Below, piece after piece: positions 1 through 13,400 of a stretch of DNA of 64,000 nucleotides. The notes under the pieces were generated by a model, which was given only the letters and a program-made list of their open reading frames with translations, made no database searches and was not told the DNA's origin. The stretch lies in assembly GCA_963995505.1 (NCBI GenBank), contig OZ023181.1:9978221-10042220 (forward strand), in the 5' to 3' direction. The position numbers and the translations under genes were made by a program. The stretch is from Hypericum androsaemum (Eukaryota; Streptophyta; Magnoliopsida; Malpighiales; Hypericaceae). How positions within the stretch are numbered: position 1 is the stretch's first letter; every line of letters starts with the position of its first letter.

Positions 1-119
1 TGCCAAATGGTTGGCCTAACCTGTTTTGATGGTGGCACGGTCAGTTGATTCAGATACTCTTTTTGTGCATTTGATATATGTTCGTTCTGATTTGCAACCG
101 ACTGGTGACTGCTGATAGG

Positions 120-624
120 ATGCTAAAAATATGGCCGAGGAGTTACTTTCTATTGCCTTCTCTGAGTGGGAGGTGATTCTTTGCACATCAAAGAGCTTGG
201 ATCTTGTGTGGGCTCAAGTTTTATCCGATCCTTTTCTACGGCGAATAATTCTCAGGTACGATGTCTACTTCTACCCGAACATTGACAAGGTTTCACCATG
301 GTACACTTATCAAGTAGGGTGCTGTGACTGCAGTCCCTTCACGACTCATGATGCGAATTCTTATCTTTTCGTTGGGAATGTATTTTGGTGTTAGTCGTGA
401 ATTAGTTCCAACCAGTGTTTGTTTCCCGTGAATATGTGAAGATTCATCTTCTGCCGATCAGTGATGTCCGCGTTCTGCCCTTCAGACGATGGTGACTCGC
501 ACCTGCCTGTTTGCCTGCCCCAACTTCCTGCCTCTGTTTCTCCGACATCGAAAGCCACGGAGTCTGCCGTCCTTCGGCTGGCAAAGCATCTGAATGTTGC
601 GGATTCTTTCCACTTTGACGTGTA
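120..624 (+). CDS. 3' end of an unidentified gene (partial)
   Basis: I do not recognise this gene. An acceptor-like tract ends at 119 (tgatag). An open segment of about 45 residues follows, with the core EELLSIAFSEWEVILCTSK, and it ends at a good donor (ctcag|gtacg, 255/256). A second open segment begins after cccttcag near 486 and reads DDGDSHLPVCLPQ to a TAA near 624. It looks like a short terminal exon. The two segments do not join in frame with the splice sites I can see, so either an exon boundary is mis-seen or the gene is broken. Upstream exons would lie before the window. The function is unknown. Confidence 0.3.
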
Positions 625-1234
625 AATCAGCCCCACGAAAAATATTGCAAACGTAGAAAGGGCCATCTCTGATACGCGGTGTAGATGCAGCTGCATTTGA
701 GCTAGAGGGCCATCTAGGGATCTTGGAACTTAGCGACGTACATATTACAAGCACAATTTTCAGTGAACAAGCTCAAATGGTGACAAGATGGTATGGCATG
801 CTCGGGATGGTAGCTGCTAGATTATTTGCTCATCCGTGGGCATTCTAATTGATTTTTTCATTTTTTAGCTATTTCCAACTAGTGCTATTTTGTACCTTTT
901 TGTAACAGAAAAATATGGTAGAGTAGTGGGGTGGTATTTTTGGTTTCTGCCCACATTTTGCGTACGCTATTTGGTTTATTTATTGGTGCAAATAAATATA
1001 GATTTCGACAAAAGTTGAATTTTATACTGTATTTTAGATCCACTGATATTTAAGTCGTATTTTTAAAAGTCAACGTAAATATGTCAGGTATGCACCCACA
1101 TGTACGGTTTTTACAACTACAAAAAAGCAACTTTTTAGATGTTCAAGTCAGTTATCTCCTAGTAAAGGACCAAAATATATTTCACCGGTTATTTAAAGAT
1201 ATTACGTTTTTTAATATAAACTGGGCAGAAGAAG
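625..1234. other. AT-rich intergenic stretch
   Basis: I see no open frame with coding character, no RNA gene and no clear repeat. Short poly-T tracts are present. Confidence 0.5.
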
Positions 1235-1480
1235 ACGCTCTAACTTTTATTCATCAATGATCAATCAATACCGAACGACTACAACCAGACAGACTCGCTT
1301 TAATAGATTATCCAAATACACATACATCAAAATAGGTAGAAAAACATATGACATAATATGGTCCAAAGAAATCGTCAGAGCATATTTGAGGAAGGTATCT
1401 GCAACACGATTATCTTCTCTCAAATATTTTGTATGTGGATGTTCCAATCACGGGGTTAACAGTTCCATATACTCTTTTTT
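1235..1480 (-). mobile_element. LINE 3' remnant (RNase H tail)
   Basis: On the minus strand the segment reads YLREDNRVADTFLKYAL. This matches the end of the RNase H domain of plant L1-type LINEs, where the usual form is an R-E-x-N-x-V-A-D block. Only this tail and a short 3' untranslated part remain. A similar tail lies on the minus strand near 62.0-62.1 kb. It is a 5'-truncated dead copy. Confidence 0.45.
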
Positions 1481-1539
1481 TGCTCTCATGCTAGGGCTAC
1501 TTGGCTTAGTAGTAACTTGGGTTTATGTTTTAACCCTCT

Positions 1540-2284
1540 GATGCATGAGAATATTTTTGTTTGGATGACTGACTTCTTTTCAATTTTAACTCCTGATATT
1601 AGGGACCACTTTATTTCTCTTGCCTTCCACTTATGTTGGTGCATTTAGTTGGCTAGGGATGAATGTCTCTTCAATAAGGAGTTGTCTGATCCGATTGCTA
1701 CAACACATCATGCTTCTTATTGTAGCTTGGATGCAGGTTTTAGGTACTTCTTCTCGTTCTCTGCAGACGGAAATCAACCCAGTTTTGTCTTGGTTCGCTC
1801 CTATGGCGGATTCATGGAAGCTCAACTGTGACACCTCCTAGTGGGATGCCTCATCTCAAGCAGGAATTGCTACATTTGCTAGAGATAGCTCAGGCCTACT
1901 CCTTTGTGGCCATACGTCTTTGTGCAGTGCAGCTTCCCCTCTTGAAGTCGAACTTCGTGCGATTCAAGCTACCCTCGATTTGGTTGTCTCAAACTTTGCT
2001 TGTGACGTGTCAACGGTGGAGACGGACTGCCTGGTGGCTGCCTCCCTTATGAACTCTGATGCTTCAATTCCGTGGCTTTTGAAACCTCTTGTTCGTGACA
2101 TTAAACAAGCCTTGTTTGAGTTACCTAGTTGTAATTTTGTTGTAATCCTGCGATTCAATAATATGGTCGCAGATTGGCTTGGTCACTTTTCCATCCCGTG
2201 AAACTAGATGCTCTCTTATTTACCGACTTTTCTACCTGACTCTCTAATATATAAGTTTACGTGGTTTCTCGAAGGAAAAAAAAC
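1540..2284 (+). mobile_element. LINE 3' end with RNase H domain (degenerate)
   Basis: The plus strand encodes the RVT_3-type RNase H domain found at the C terminus of plant LINE ORF2. The visible blocks are WKLNCDTS, then SPLEVELRAIQATLDL, then STVETDCLVAA, and last NNMVADWLGHF. These carry the four acidic positions (D, E, D, D) of the fold. One TAG stop lies right after the first block (near 1839). The reading stops at 2201, followed by a short 3' untranslated part and a run of eight A (around 2276-2283). It is 5' truncated and lacks the reverse transcriptase. Confidence 0.7.
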
Positions 2285-2525
2285 TGCTGTATGTACATAT
2301 TATATTTAGACGTATCATATGGTTCAGGATAAAAAAAACTGCCCTAGTTATTTTCTATTCACCGGTTGGAGAGGCGTATTGTATTAACCGTCCACTACTA
2401 ACCAAACTTAATTAGTTAGCTTCCAAAAACAACAACAACAAAAAAAAACTATTAATTAGTTAGCATATCCCAAAACATCATTACATTAGCAGCCAGCCAA
2501 TCAGCATCCAGAGTACAACCAACTC

Positions 2526-2680
2526 GATCCGCAATAGCACCAGGCAAACGCCATCTTGCCCGTCCATCGGGTTGAAGAAAACACAACTTGACACTCTCTA
2601 CACCGTTGGATCTCGTACGAAGAAAGCACACGGATATCCATTTCCACCCGTCGGATCCCCACACACGCCCCTTATAAATA
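2526..2680 (+). promoter_or_regulatory. Histone H3.3 gene promoter
   Basis: A TATA box (cttataaata, 2671-2680) lies about 95 bases before the leader-intron donor. Upstream, gatccgca at 2526-2533 is one base off the plant histone octamer CGCGGATC on the opposite strand. GGATC-containing motifs recur near 2607 and 2653. A start site near 2705 would be expected from the TATA position. The octamer assignment is inference from motif similarity. Confidence 0.6.
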
Positions 2681-2775
2681 GGGCTTGACCTACACTCAAT
2701 CTGAATTTGTCGATTATCTTCAGACAGGGCAAGCCAAGATTCCCGCCTAGAGAGAAGCTTCAAAAGAGAACAGAG

Positions 2776-3250
2776 GTACGGATCTTCCTTTCTTCTCCAA
2801 GTTATTGGTACCTCTCGTCTCTATTAGGGTTTGCATCTCTTAGGTTATGTTTCCGGTGAATTAGGGTTTTTTTTATCGTTGATCGTGCGTCTTCGTCCAG
2901 AATTAACCTAGGGTTTTGATGAATTTGCTCCTGTCCACTGGAGAATTAACCTAGGGTTTCCATCCGTTCGGTGTACACTTTCGGCCAGATTAGGGTTCTG
3001 TGTTGGAATTGTTTTTTTAAGGGAGAATTTGCTCCTGTCCGCTACAATGGTTACGTGGAGAATTAACCTAGGGTTTCCATCCGTTCGGTGTACACCTTCG
3101 GCCAGATTAGGGTTCTGTGTAGGAATTGTTTTGTTAAGGGAGGAAACTGTGTAGGTGTGATAGATTTATGGGAGAACGTAAGACTATTTATTTGTGTTCA
3201 GATGTTTGCGATGTTTTGAATGTCCAATTGTTTGGTGATTTTTTTTCTAG
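2776..3250 (+). other. Leader intron of the H3.3 gene
   Basis: The 5' untranslated exon ends cagag|gtacg (2775/2776) and the intron ends ttctag directly before the ATG at 3251. Plant H3.3 genes commonly carry such a leader intron. It contains telobox-like ttagggttt motifs (near 2824 and 2862) and an internal direct duplication (2921-3024 and 3025-3141). Introns of this kind often raise expression; that role is inferred here. Confidence 0.8.
2921..3141 (+). repeat. Direct duplication inside the leader intron
   Basis: Two adjacent copies begin gaatttgctcctgtcc at 2921 and 3025. Both continue through gagaattaacctaggg and cggccagattaggg, with a few substitutions and an extra 12-13 bases in the second copy. 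Each copy carries a TTAGGG telobox-like core, so the duplication doubles those motifs. Confidence 0.85.
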
Positions 3251-3967
<717 letters not shown>

Positions 3968-5132
3968 GCACTGTGCTGACTTCGGGTGGTGATTAGAGGA
4001 TGCATCTTTTTTTCCGCTGTTCAGTGGGGAAGCTTGCTTCTAGATATAGATAGATAGTTTCCTGGGTAGTTAGGATGTGTTAACGCAATTGGCTGGTGTC
4101 TACCATGTTAATTCCGAATTCAAACTCGGATATATTTCTGTTTGTTTAGAATGTCGGTCCTCTTGTGGCAGTCGGTTTGTTCCTCCACGTTTCGCGATGG
4201 CAAATGCTGAACTTAAATTGTTTTCCATTTAGTTGATATTTCTGTGTGGATAGTATTTGTAGCTCTTCCAAGTGCATATTCTCTCCCTATTGTGTTATGG
4301 ATTGTAAGGTCGTCTTTAGATATTTGGTTCCGAACCTTGTACTGTGGTTCTCAAATCGTGCATAACAGATGCAGCGGCGGTTAGCTTGCAGCACCTGGAA
4401 TCTTGACGAAGCAACTGTTGCGAGCTCTACTGCTATGAAGTAGGAGGGCGATCTCAGTTTGCAGTCTTTTGCGCTCCGGTTTAATCATGGGTCCGTGGCA
4501 TCCGGCCGGTCAATCCTTGGCCATGCCCTGATCAATCCTTGCTCATGGATGAGCCGTCTGGGACCCCCAAAGTAAGGAAGAAAGAGTAAAGTGTGTGTGG
4601 TGAAGACGCATCCCGTCGTTCGTTCTTGCTCTTCGAGTGCATAGCTCGACAGGTTCTAGGGCGACACTAGGAATATAAACGCTTAATGTGCAACCATAAG
4701 GAGGTCAATTGTGATCGTCGAGGTAGCCAGTCCCCTGGTCTGATGGAGATACGGATACACAGTTGACAATTTCAGAGCAAGTAAAATCCAACAAGGGATG
4801 CAAGGAGCTTCCGAGATTTGAAGGTTGGAAAAGTATATGACGTCCACGTCAGCCGGCGAATTACTCTTAATGAAAACGTATGAGATTCTCATATATAAAG
4901 TATAATGAACGTGACCGCGGACAAATGGTCAGTATGGATTAGTTAAATTCTTATTAAAGTTGAGTCCCATCTAATATATAAATGGACACTTCGATTTGTA
5001 TTCGGGGGTAGGAAAGGAACCCGCCAAAATGGGTCTAAATTGTACATGGCCTATTGATGACGTTTCTCCCCTTTCCTTTTGCTTTCCAAATATAGGAGAG
5101 AGTACATTAACCAAGAAATAATCTACTGAACT
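3968..5132. other. H3.3 3' untranslated region and intergenic sequence
   Basis: The first few hundred bases are the expected 3' untranslated region. Beyond about 4350 I see only short open frames without recognisable content. A possible leader for the next gene lies just before 5133. Confidence 0.5.
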
Positions 5133-7464
5133 ATGTTCTCTTCCAAACCAAGGTAACCCACCCTCCCCACCCTCTTCCTTTGACTTAGTTAATTGTAATC
5201 ACCTAATTCAATACTTTGAAAGTTCCATCCTCCGTTTTGTTTGTGAAACTTTCAATTTCTTACACCTTATTATGTTTCTTGATGCACCTATACACATCTT
5301 CTTCTGTTTCCATGCGCTTGGCATTTTCCTGACGGCTATCCCATGTAATTGGTAGATCCGGAACATTGGAAATTTCAAGGTGGAGCCCTTCATCGGTTGT
5401 ATCTTCACAGAAACGGCCCCATATATGTCCCAGATCCCTCAGGTCTGTCCGAAGAACGCACTTGATATCGAAAGAGGTGAGAAAAACACACCTGAATCAT
5501 GCAGGTCCTGTCAGGAATTTCCTTGTCCTGAAGAGGGTGGTTATATCTTCAATACAGACAGGTTGTCGGAGATGCAAGAGGTGGTGGACCAACATGACGA
5601 GAAGGTCGTTGATCTGACGGAGAGATTGGCGGTCGCTGAAGTCCAGAGGGACAGAGCGCTAGATGAGCTCAAGGAGATGAAGAGGGTAGCCGACCAGGCC
5701 AACCTGAGACTGTCCAATGCAGACATGTCAAATGGCAAGGTCGCCGATATATTCTCAGAGCTGAACTCAGTGGTCGAGGCGTTGTCTAGATCCAACCAGG
5801 ACCTAAAGGTTAAGGAAATGGCTATTAGGGTGTTGAAAGTTGATCTCGACAAGGCGAAAGGGATGGAGATAAAGATGGAAGAGGATGTGAGTAATGCCAA
5901 GTCCTCCGAGGCTAAGGCATTGGAGTTGTTGTCTGAAAGCGCGAAAAGGGCTCAGGAATTGGAAGCGGATGTGAAGAAGATGAAGGAACATGAAGTTATT
6001 ATGTGGGATTCGTTTAGGGAACAGACGAAACAGCTCGAAGAGACCAAGATTTTGCTAGAAGAGTCGAAGCTTGAGATCGCCTCGCTTCACGAGAGATTGC
6101 AGGCGTCCGACAGGAAAGAAGCCGATGGAGAGAAATCTCCAACGAGGGATGATTTGGAAAGCCTGAAGTCTGAACTTCATTTGGCGCAAGAGCGCTTGGC
6201 TCGTCTTGAAGATGCGGAGCTGAAAGCTATTAGTCTATCAGAGGAAGTGGGATTGCTGAAAACCGAACTGAAGCAGGCGTCTAAAGCCGAAGAGAACAGT
6301 AAGAAGGCATTGGATGATATGGCGCTTGCCCTGAAGGAAGTCGCAATGGAGACGAATCAGTCAAAGGAGAAGCTCATCCAGACCCAAGAGGAGCTTGAGC
6401 ACATCAAGCTGGAGGCAGAGGAATTGAAGGAGAAGATCCGGAGCAACAACGAGGAGCATAAATCTCTGATGGATGAAGCAAAGAAGGAAGCTGACATGTA
6501 CCGCAACACGGTGGAGAGGCTGAGATCGGAGGCCGAGGAGTCGGCTGTAGCCTGGAACCTGAAGGAGACTGAGTTTGTCAACTGCATCAAGAGGACGGAT
6601 GAGGAGAAGGAGACCGTTATGGAAGAGAACGCGAAGCTCCTCAAATCGATGATGGAATCCGATAGCACAAGCAAGGGAGCGAAGCAGGAGACGCAGAACC
6701 TGAGGGACATACTGAAACAGGCTCTGAATGAGGCCAATGTTGCCAAGGAAGCCGCGGGGATCGCCAGGGCGGAGAATTCACAGCTCAAGGATCTTTTGGT
6801 AGAAAAAGATGATGCATTGCACTTCATTACAAGGGAGAACGAGAACCTCAGGTTCAATGAAGCTGCAGCCTTGGAGAACATCAATGATCTGAGGAAAATG
6901 TTATCCGAGGCAACTGCCAAGGCGGGAAATGGCAAGGATCATGAGCACAAAAGGCCTCCAACTCCGTCGCAGCTTACGCCAACTACGACTCCAACCGATC
7001 AGAAGGACACGAAACACACCCGAAGGCTGAGCAGGAATATCAGCTTGAGCCTCAAGGAGCTCATAATCCCCAACAAGCAGAAGGAGCCGAGCGATCATGA
7101 CAAGCACAAGGCGGCAGCTGGCAATGTCTCTGACTCGGAGTCAGACTCAGAGTATTCCGACCCGCTTCAAGGGTCCATCTTCGACGAGGCGGACTCACCT
7201 GTCGCGGTGGACCTGCACCACAAGAAGTTCAACTCCTCGTTCGTGGGGTTCGAAGGAGAAATGCCCGTGATGCCTGAGGAGTTCGACCAGCTTGTTGGGG
7301 CTCACGGCGATGACATGGACCACGAGAGGAGCTACGGGAAGAAAAGGGCATTGCTGAGGCGGTTCGGAGACATCATTACAAGGAGGAGTTTCCACCATGG
7401 TAGGAAGGACTCGGTTGGTGGGGAAACTCACAAGAAGGAGCAACCTGTTCCTGCTGTTGAATAA
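5133..7464 (+). CDS. WEB-family (DUF827) coiled-coil protein
   Basis: Long coiled-coil protein of the WEB family (weak chloroplast movement under blue light), whose members act in actin-dependent organelle positioning; the exact role of this copy is unknown. One open stretch of about 650 residues ends with TAA at 7462-7464. It is dominated by heptad-rich segments such as KKALDDMALALKEVAMETNQ and EENSQLKD-like blocks. A Ser/Pro/acid linker follows (SDSESDSEYSDPLQGS), then a basic tail KKRALLRRFGDIITRRS that matches the family's usual basic C-terminal end. The start is uncertain. An in-frame ATG lies at 5425. I prefer ATG 5133 (MFSSKP, donor 5152/5153), joined to 5356-5379 (SGTLEIS) and then to an acceptor at 5504 or 5561. 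These joins keep frame and resemble the family's usual SK-R-SGT N terminus. This start is inference. Confidence 0.78.
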
Positions 7465-8214
7465 TGGAGACCGTGTTACTACTTGGTATATATATTTTCA
7501 TATTGGCTTCTTCTTCTTTCTAAGTTCTACCTATGTAGTTTAATTTGTATAAAGCTTCACCAGATTGTGTGTAGAATTGGTTGTTTAGTACTTGTTTTAT
7601 TTTGTATTATTAGAGGAGGGGAATGGTGAAACAAGGAGAGGAACAAGACTGTCCTTTTGGTTAGTTAAGAGTCCGAGAATATTAGTCGGTTCAATGAATA
7701 AACAATGCAAACGAGATAGAGGTGATTCCTGAAAAGATTCTTAGCGGTAGGAATGCTGTTTTTGGCTGTTCTCCTAATAACATTTCGAATCTTGGGAGTA
7801 TGTTCAACTTCCAAATCTTTTCCAAATACTGGGCCAGGAAAAAATGTAAAATATCCAGAATGATCCTATTCTTTTTAGACATCAATTATTTATATTGGGC
7901 ACGAATCCATCAATCAAGCCCATTAGTCTTTAACCAATCTCAACCCGCAACTATTACGCCCCGGATTGGGCACATAATTCGGTATTCTGTCCCATCCCGC
8001 CATCCGGGAAAGAGACAAAAATGTTATTTTAGATTTGACGAGTGATAAGACAAGTGTGCAGGGGGAGAGAGGGAGGGAGAAGGGGATTGTGGGCGCGTGG
8101 GTCACAGACCATTTGTTTTTTTTGTCAATCTTATCTTTATTTGTATATCATACTGAAACAAATCAACTTGATATATTATTTAACTAATTATTATAAGTAT
8201 TAATTTATATTAAT
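7465..8214. other. 3' untranslated region and intergenic sequence
   Basis: Contains the presumed 3' end of the WEB gene. Otherwise only short frames are visible. A GA-rich patch lies near 8055-8085. Confidence 0.5.
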
Positions 8215-8990
8215 TTATTTTAATATAATACGTCATTTTATCATAATCAGACATGTCATTAGTCATAGTCGGACATGCCATTTTAATATAAACGGGTATG
8301 TCATTTAATTAATTAATTACAAATTTATTAAATATTAATTAGACATACCATTAGTAATAGTTTGGTATGTCATTTTAACATAACCAGATATGTCATTTAA
8401 TTTATTAATTTATTATAAATTTAATTAAATATTGACCAGGCATGCCCATGTATGACAGTCATAGTTGGACATGCCATTTTATCATAACTGGTATATCATT
8501 TAATTAATTAATTAATTATTAATTTATTAAATATTAATCGTGCATGCCATTACACACAGTCTGGCATGTCATTTAATAGTAACCAGACTTGCCATTTAAT
8601 TTGTAACTGAGCTTGTTATTTTATCTTGACAAAGTATATCATTTTATCTTAATCGAGTATGTCATTTAATCATAATTGAGCATGTTATTTTATCGTAATC
8701 GGTCTACCATTTGGTCATTATCGGGCTTGTCATTTAATTATAACGGACATGCTATTGTATCGTATATTATTTAATTTTTATTATAATAATTATTTAGACA
8801 TAATCGGACATGCCATTTAGACTGAGCATGTCATTAGACATAGCCGGACATGCTATTTTAATTAATTATTTAATTAATTATAACTTTTATTACATATTAA
8901 CCGGACATGTCATTTATACATAATCAGACATGCCATTAGACATAACTGAGTATGTCATTAGTCATAACCAGACATGGCATTTTATAAGTT
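8215..8990. repeat. Degenerate 23-24 bp tandem array (CATGCCATT family)
   Basis: A short unit built on acatgccatt-ttatcataatcgg recurs many times (about thirty by eye) between 8215 and 8990, with frequent substitutions and size changes. The flanks are strongly AT-rich. The unit resembles the cttgccattatcacataactg repeats inside the Mutator-like element at 36.9-37.4 kb. I see no coding sequence. The array looks old. Confidence 0.75.
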
Positions 8991-9523
8991 TTATTACTTT
9001 TTACGACTACACACAACTCAGATTTGATAGTTATCGAGAAGCTCATCAAATATATTCGAATTATAATATCGTGGGTTTGAGAAAATAAGTGATGATATGT
9101 CCAAAAAAAATTTTGCTTTTAAAACACTTGCCTAAAAAGAGCAAGAGAAAAAAAAATCGAATAAAGGGAAATAATTAATTAGACTCTGAAATAATTAATT
9201 GAGGCGAAAAATTAATTGTACACCGGAACAAAAAAAGGAGAGGGAGGAAATAATTAATTAGGGGGCGACAGTTGAGGAATGAGCAAAATTTCGTGCAAAA
9301 ATAAAGTCACGCGTGGACACGTATCCTAAAAAGGGAAGAGGCGAAATTTAATTAGGCAGACACGGAATTCCAAAAATGGCCCCACTTAAATTGAGCCGTC
9401 CGATCTAGCGTGTAGCGGCCCACTTTTGATCCTGGACGGTGTGGGCCTCGGTTGTGCAGTTCACACTTAATCCGGGGCTCAACTACTAGCCTAACCAACT
9501 CATTCCAATATAATTCCAGTAGA
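8991..9523. other. AT-rich intergenic stretch
   Basis: Repeated attaattag/ggagg motifs occur near 9160-9260. No gene or clear element is visible. Confidence 0.4.
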
Positions 9524-9677
9524 CCTAGAGTCGCGGGTAATGCCTACGCGTTCCTCTCCCTCTATCGTCTAACCGGAGGGAACAAATACGAAGAGAGGGC
9601 GATGGCATTGGCGAGCTTCTTGTATCATAATGCGAGTTTAATGGTAAGTTCCGGACTTGGAAGAGGAGTTGACAATG

Positions 9678-10445
9678 TGTCACGACCCAACTCTGTGGTC
9701 GGTGACCGGCGCTAGACTTTGGCTACTTAAATCACACACAAAGATCTAGCCAGCCTCAAACTTATTATAATTCTTATAAATCTTAAACCATTAAATTTAT
9801 AACTAAAACTTATATTATCTTACATTTTAAATACCAAAATTTTACAACCAATTGTCAAGCTTTGTTCGATTAAACAAAATTAATATACTCTTAATAATTA
9901 AACATTCCCAAGATCAAAGCAAATCTTGTGACTACGGAGTTTCTAGATGAAAGAGCAAAATATAAACTGGAGACCTCGATGCAAGTCCTGGAGAACAAAT
10001 CGGACTTGGTATGATCAAAGTAGATCTCTGAGCCAACACAACTCGTTTATAATATAGTAAACTGCCACATTTTCTTCTTATTTTAAGTTGATATGTCTTA
10101 CTTGCTCCCACTTGCCACGTTTTTTTTTCTTTTTACTTTGCAACTCTTTCTTCTTCTTTTTTTTTCCGTAGCTTATCACTTCATAATAGTTAGTTTGTAT
10201 TTGGGTCCTACTTTGTTTGATTTAGACAAATTTGATTCTAGCTTTTATTTATTTTCAATTAATTTAACAACTATACTTTTATGTAATACCTTGTACCAAA
10301 TTATATATATATAACCACATTCCTATAATTTCTCCATTATCAATTTACATCACTATTTCTCAGTATACTATATTATTATTTTAGCGAATGACTTAACACA
10401 CTTAATTAAACTCTACTAAGTCTAATTAATATGGTAGGTATTACA
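9678..10445 (-). repeat. 3' LTR (minus-strand orientation)
   Basis: 768 bases, starting tgtcacgacc and ending ggtattaca on the plus strand. It appears identical to 14327-15094. The 73-codon open frame inside (10093-10314) occurs in both LTRs and has no gene-like content. Confidence 0.93.
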
Positions 10446-10458
10446 TTCTCCCCTCCTT
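10446..10458 (-). other. Polypurine tract of the LTR element
   Basis: Minus-strand AAGGAGGGGAGAA lies directly before the 3' LTR and would prime plus-strand synthesis. Confidence 0.8.
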
Positions 10459-13400
10459 ATAAAAATTCGGTCCCCGAATTTACTTAAACAAAGTTTGTTT
10501 ACATAGTTAGATACTTAAGTTGTATCTCTTCTTACATCCCTGAGATTGTCTTGCTTGTAAATAATTTTCCTATCATACTTTCTAAATAAGAAAATCTCTA
10601 TTCCGACACTTTCAAAATACCTGATCCAGAATTCTTATAGGAACTTTTGACCTGCCAAGTTTAACTAATCTCAATTTCAACTATTTGTGGCTTCAAAACT
10701 AGAACAGGTCATGTAAATGTATCTCATACCTAAAGATGCGAAAGGCTATGTGGTAATGTGACCAATGTTGTGACCAAGCCAACCAAAGTGCCACTAGCTC
10801 AATTTGCTCAAAATTCTCCAAAATGGTGACAAAGGTATTATGTTACCGTTCAACATAATCCAAAGTCCCAAAATAGTCCAATGCACTTAGGATATAGTTT
10901 TCTACTTCTTCCAAATATGAGTGTCTTTTTCAAGGGTAATACCTTGATCACCACATGATTCCTCAACTTAAATTATAAATCTTTCCAAATTTATTCTCCC
11001 TTTCTTAGGTAATACATTGAGCGACATGTATTTTCTCACATTAAACTGTATTTCCTTCCCTTTCTTAACCTTATGAATTACATTAGTCTTTTCCTTCTTC
11101 TTTTTTTTAAGTATATAACATCGAAGAAACTCCTTCGATCAAAGTTTCAATAAGTTATTTATTACAATATTGTTCTACTCTTCATATCAATTACTTGACA
11201 AATTATTTAAATCTTTCGTCCAATAGTATAATCCTAACCATAAAGGGTATAACACTCTTGTGTCTAATCCATACCGGTTGATCAACAACCAATAATCATC
11301 CTGTCGAATTCTTTCGACAAAACTTTATGAACCTCCATTGTTCTCTATTTTATGTCATATGAATTTATATTTTGCATAATTCTAAACTTACTCCTTTCTG
11401 ACATTGCCCATAAATTAATCCAAATTTTTTTTTATTATCCATTTTTATCATTTTTCTTAGACTTAAAACTTACTTATGCATACATAGCGCTCTTCATCTT
11501 GGTTATCTCCGTTTATCTCAAATCTTTTTATTATACTTATAGTTCTTTAAATAAATTTCACTTAGTTTTATTTGTGTCATACATTGTGTGGTTCTACTCA
11601 ACCATTATCCAGATCATCTCCAGACCATATTTTCCATAATTTTTGTAACATTTTTTTTCAGTCAGCCCAAAAATGCCAAAATCTTACATACATTTGATCC
11701 ATTAATTCTTAAAGTTTTTTTTCCAGCATGACATAACCAAGAGCCTCTTGGTTCTTAAAGTTAAATGTATCTATTGGTTTGCTGAAAAACTGAACCTCTA
11801 ATCCTCTCCAACAACAAACCATATCACTTTATCATCTCTAAAACTCAAAAAAATTTCATAACCTTCCAATACTCCAAATCCACAAACGCTATCATATAAC
11901 TTGTAGTTCCATGAAGTTCACAATGTCAGTTGTAATATCTTCATGTGCTCTTCTAAATTATCCATATACACCAAATATTTTCATAAAATTATTAACTTAT
12001 ATGCTTGAGCACTCGAATTATAATTCTTATCATAAATTTCATCTTGTGAGTTGACCAAATATCATATCGCTACATTTTAATGCATACACTAAGTTCCAAA
12101 AGTTATGTTGACTACAGCATCTTCCATTGGTACCATGACCATGTGTCATTCTTATTATCAAATAAAAATACCACAGTATTTTCGAACCTATAAAAATTCT
12201 TATTCATCAAGTTTGCTAAACTCTTTTCTTTGAATAATGTCATACTTCGTAGTGGAACAGACGCTAGCACTTTTCCCTTTCCAAAGCAATCATATTACTC
12301 AATCTTACTTCCAAAACAAATTAGTTTATCATCCCCAAGTTAAATCTTTTTGCTTTGTAGATTTTCATAATCTACCTTTTTGACTAATTGAGTTTACGAT
12401 TATAAGTTGTACCAAACTTTTTACCAAAACTCTCGTATACTCTCAAATAACTCTTTTATCCTCAAATAAATATCTTCGTGTATTCAACCTCAATAATGCA
12501 ATAACAGACTTACATGATTTTATCATTGCGTGTGCCAAAAATTTTCCTTTGATTCTATAATTTTTCACATAATTATCTTAGTGTTTAGAAGATCTTCAAC
12601 ATTCTTTTTAACCATATATATGCTTTAGAATTTATGGAGTAGTATCTACATATACTTCCATCCAAGTACAAACCAATTTTAATCTTCCTGGTCGTTTCTA
12701 GAGCTTGAACCCAAATTTGATTGTAACTTCTTTTCTTACCAATACAACTTTTGTGACTATTCAGTCACTCATATCTTCTTACTTCACATCTCAAAATTTT
12801 GCACAATCCGACTTAGGTTCCAAAGTCTACATACCATTTGTTCTCCTATTCTTTAATTTCATTATTCTCCACTTTCAATTAAATCAGTTTAACATACTTC
12901 CTTCTAGTCTCTGAGCTTTCTTCATTTCATATTTCACTAACCATATAATCTCATTAAGTTTCACACAAACTCATTACAAAATTAATATTTTCACCCCAAA
13001 TTTACTTTGCCATACATACTTTTCCTTCTTTAAGATAACTTAAATCAAATTTTTACTAATCAAATCTTTTCGTTCGTTTCTCTTTCTAAGCCATTGTTTA
13101 GTTGATGATTTATCCCAAATTTCTCTTGTACAAATAACATTTACTTCCCACTCTTTTATAGAGCTTGCATAACATTATCTCAATATTAGTGTGCTTATTG
13201 TAGCTATAAGCTATATGATTTGTAGATTATCAAAATTTTATGTCATATCTCTACCTTACAGTCTTTAATACTTATGTTATATGCATCATATCACAATCTG
13301 ATTACACAGAGAAACTTTACTCAAATTCAGAAGACTTTTATCTAGCCTCTAAATCATTTGTCGAACCAATAGGCAGAATTTTGTACTTTTCTTGGAACTA

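Noticed and set aside
5541..6935. Minus-strand Ser/Leu-rich frames up to 192 codons
   Set aside because: They are antisense shadows of the WEB coiled coil.
8215..8990. CRISPR-like short repeat array
   Set aside because: The units are directly adjacent, degenerate and without unique spacers, and this is a plant nuclear genome.
10093..10314. 73-codon frame present twice, identically (10093 and 14742)
   Set aside because: It lies inside both LTRs and is AT-driven; the duplication is explained by the LTR pair.
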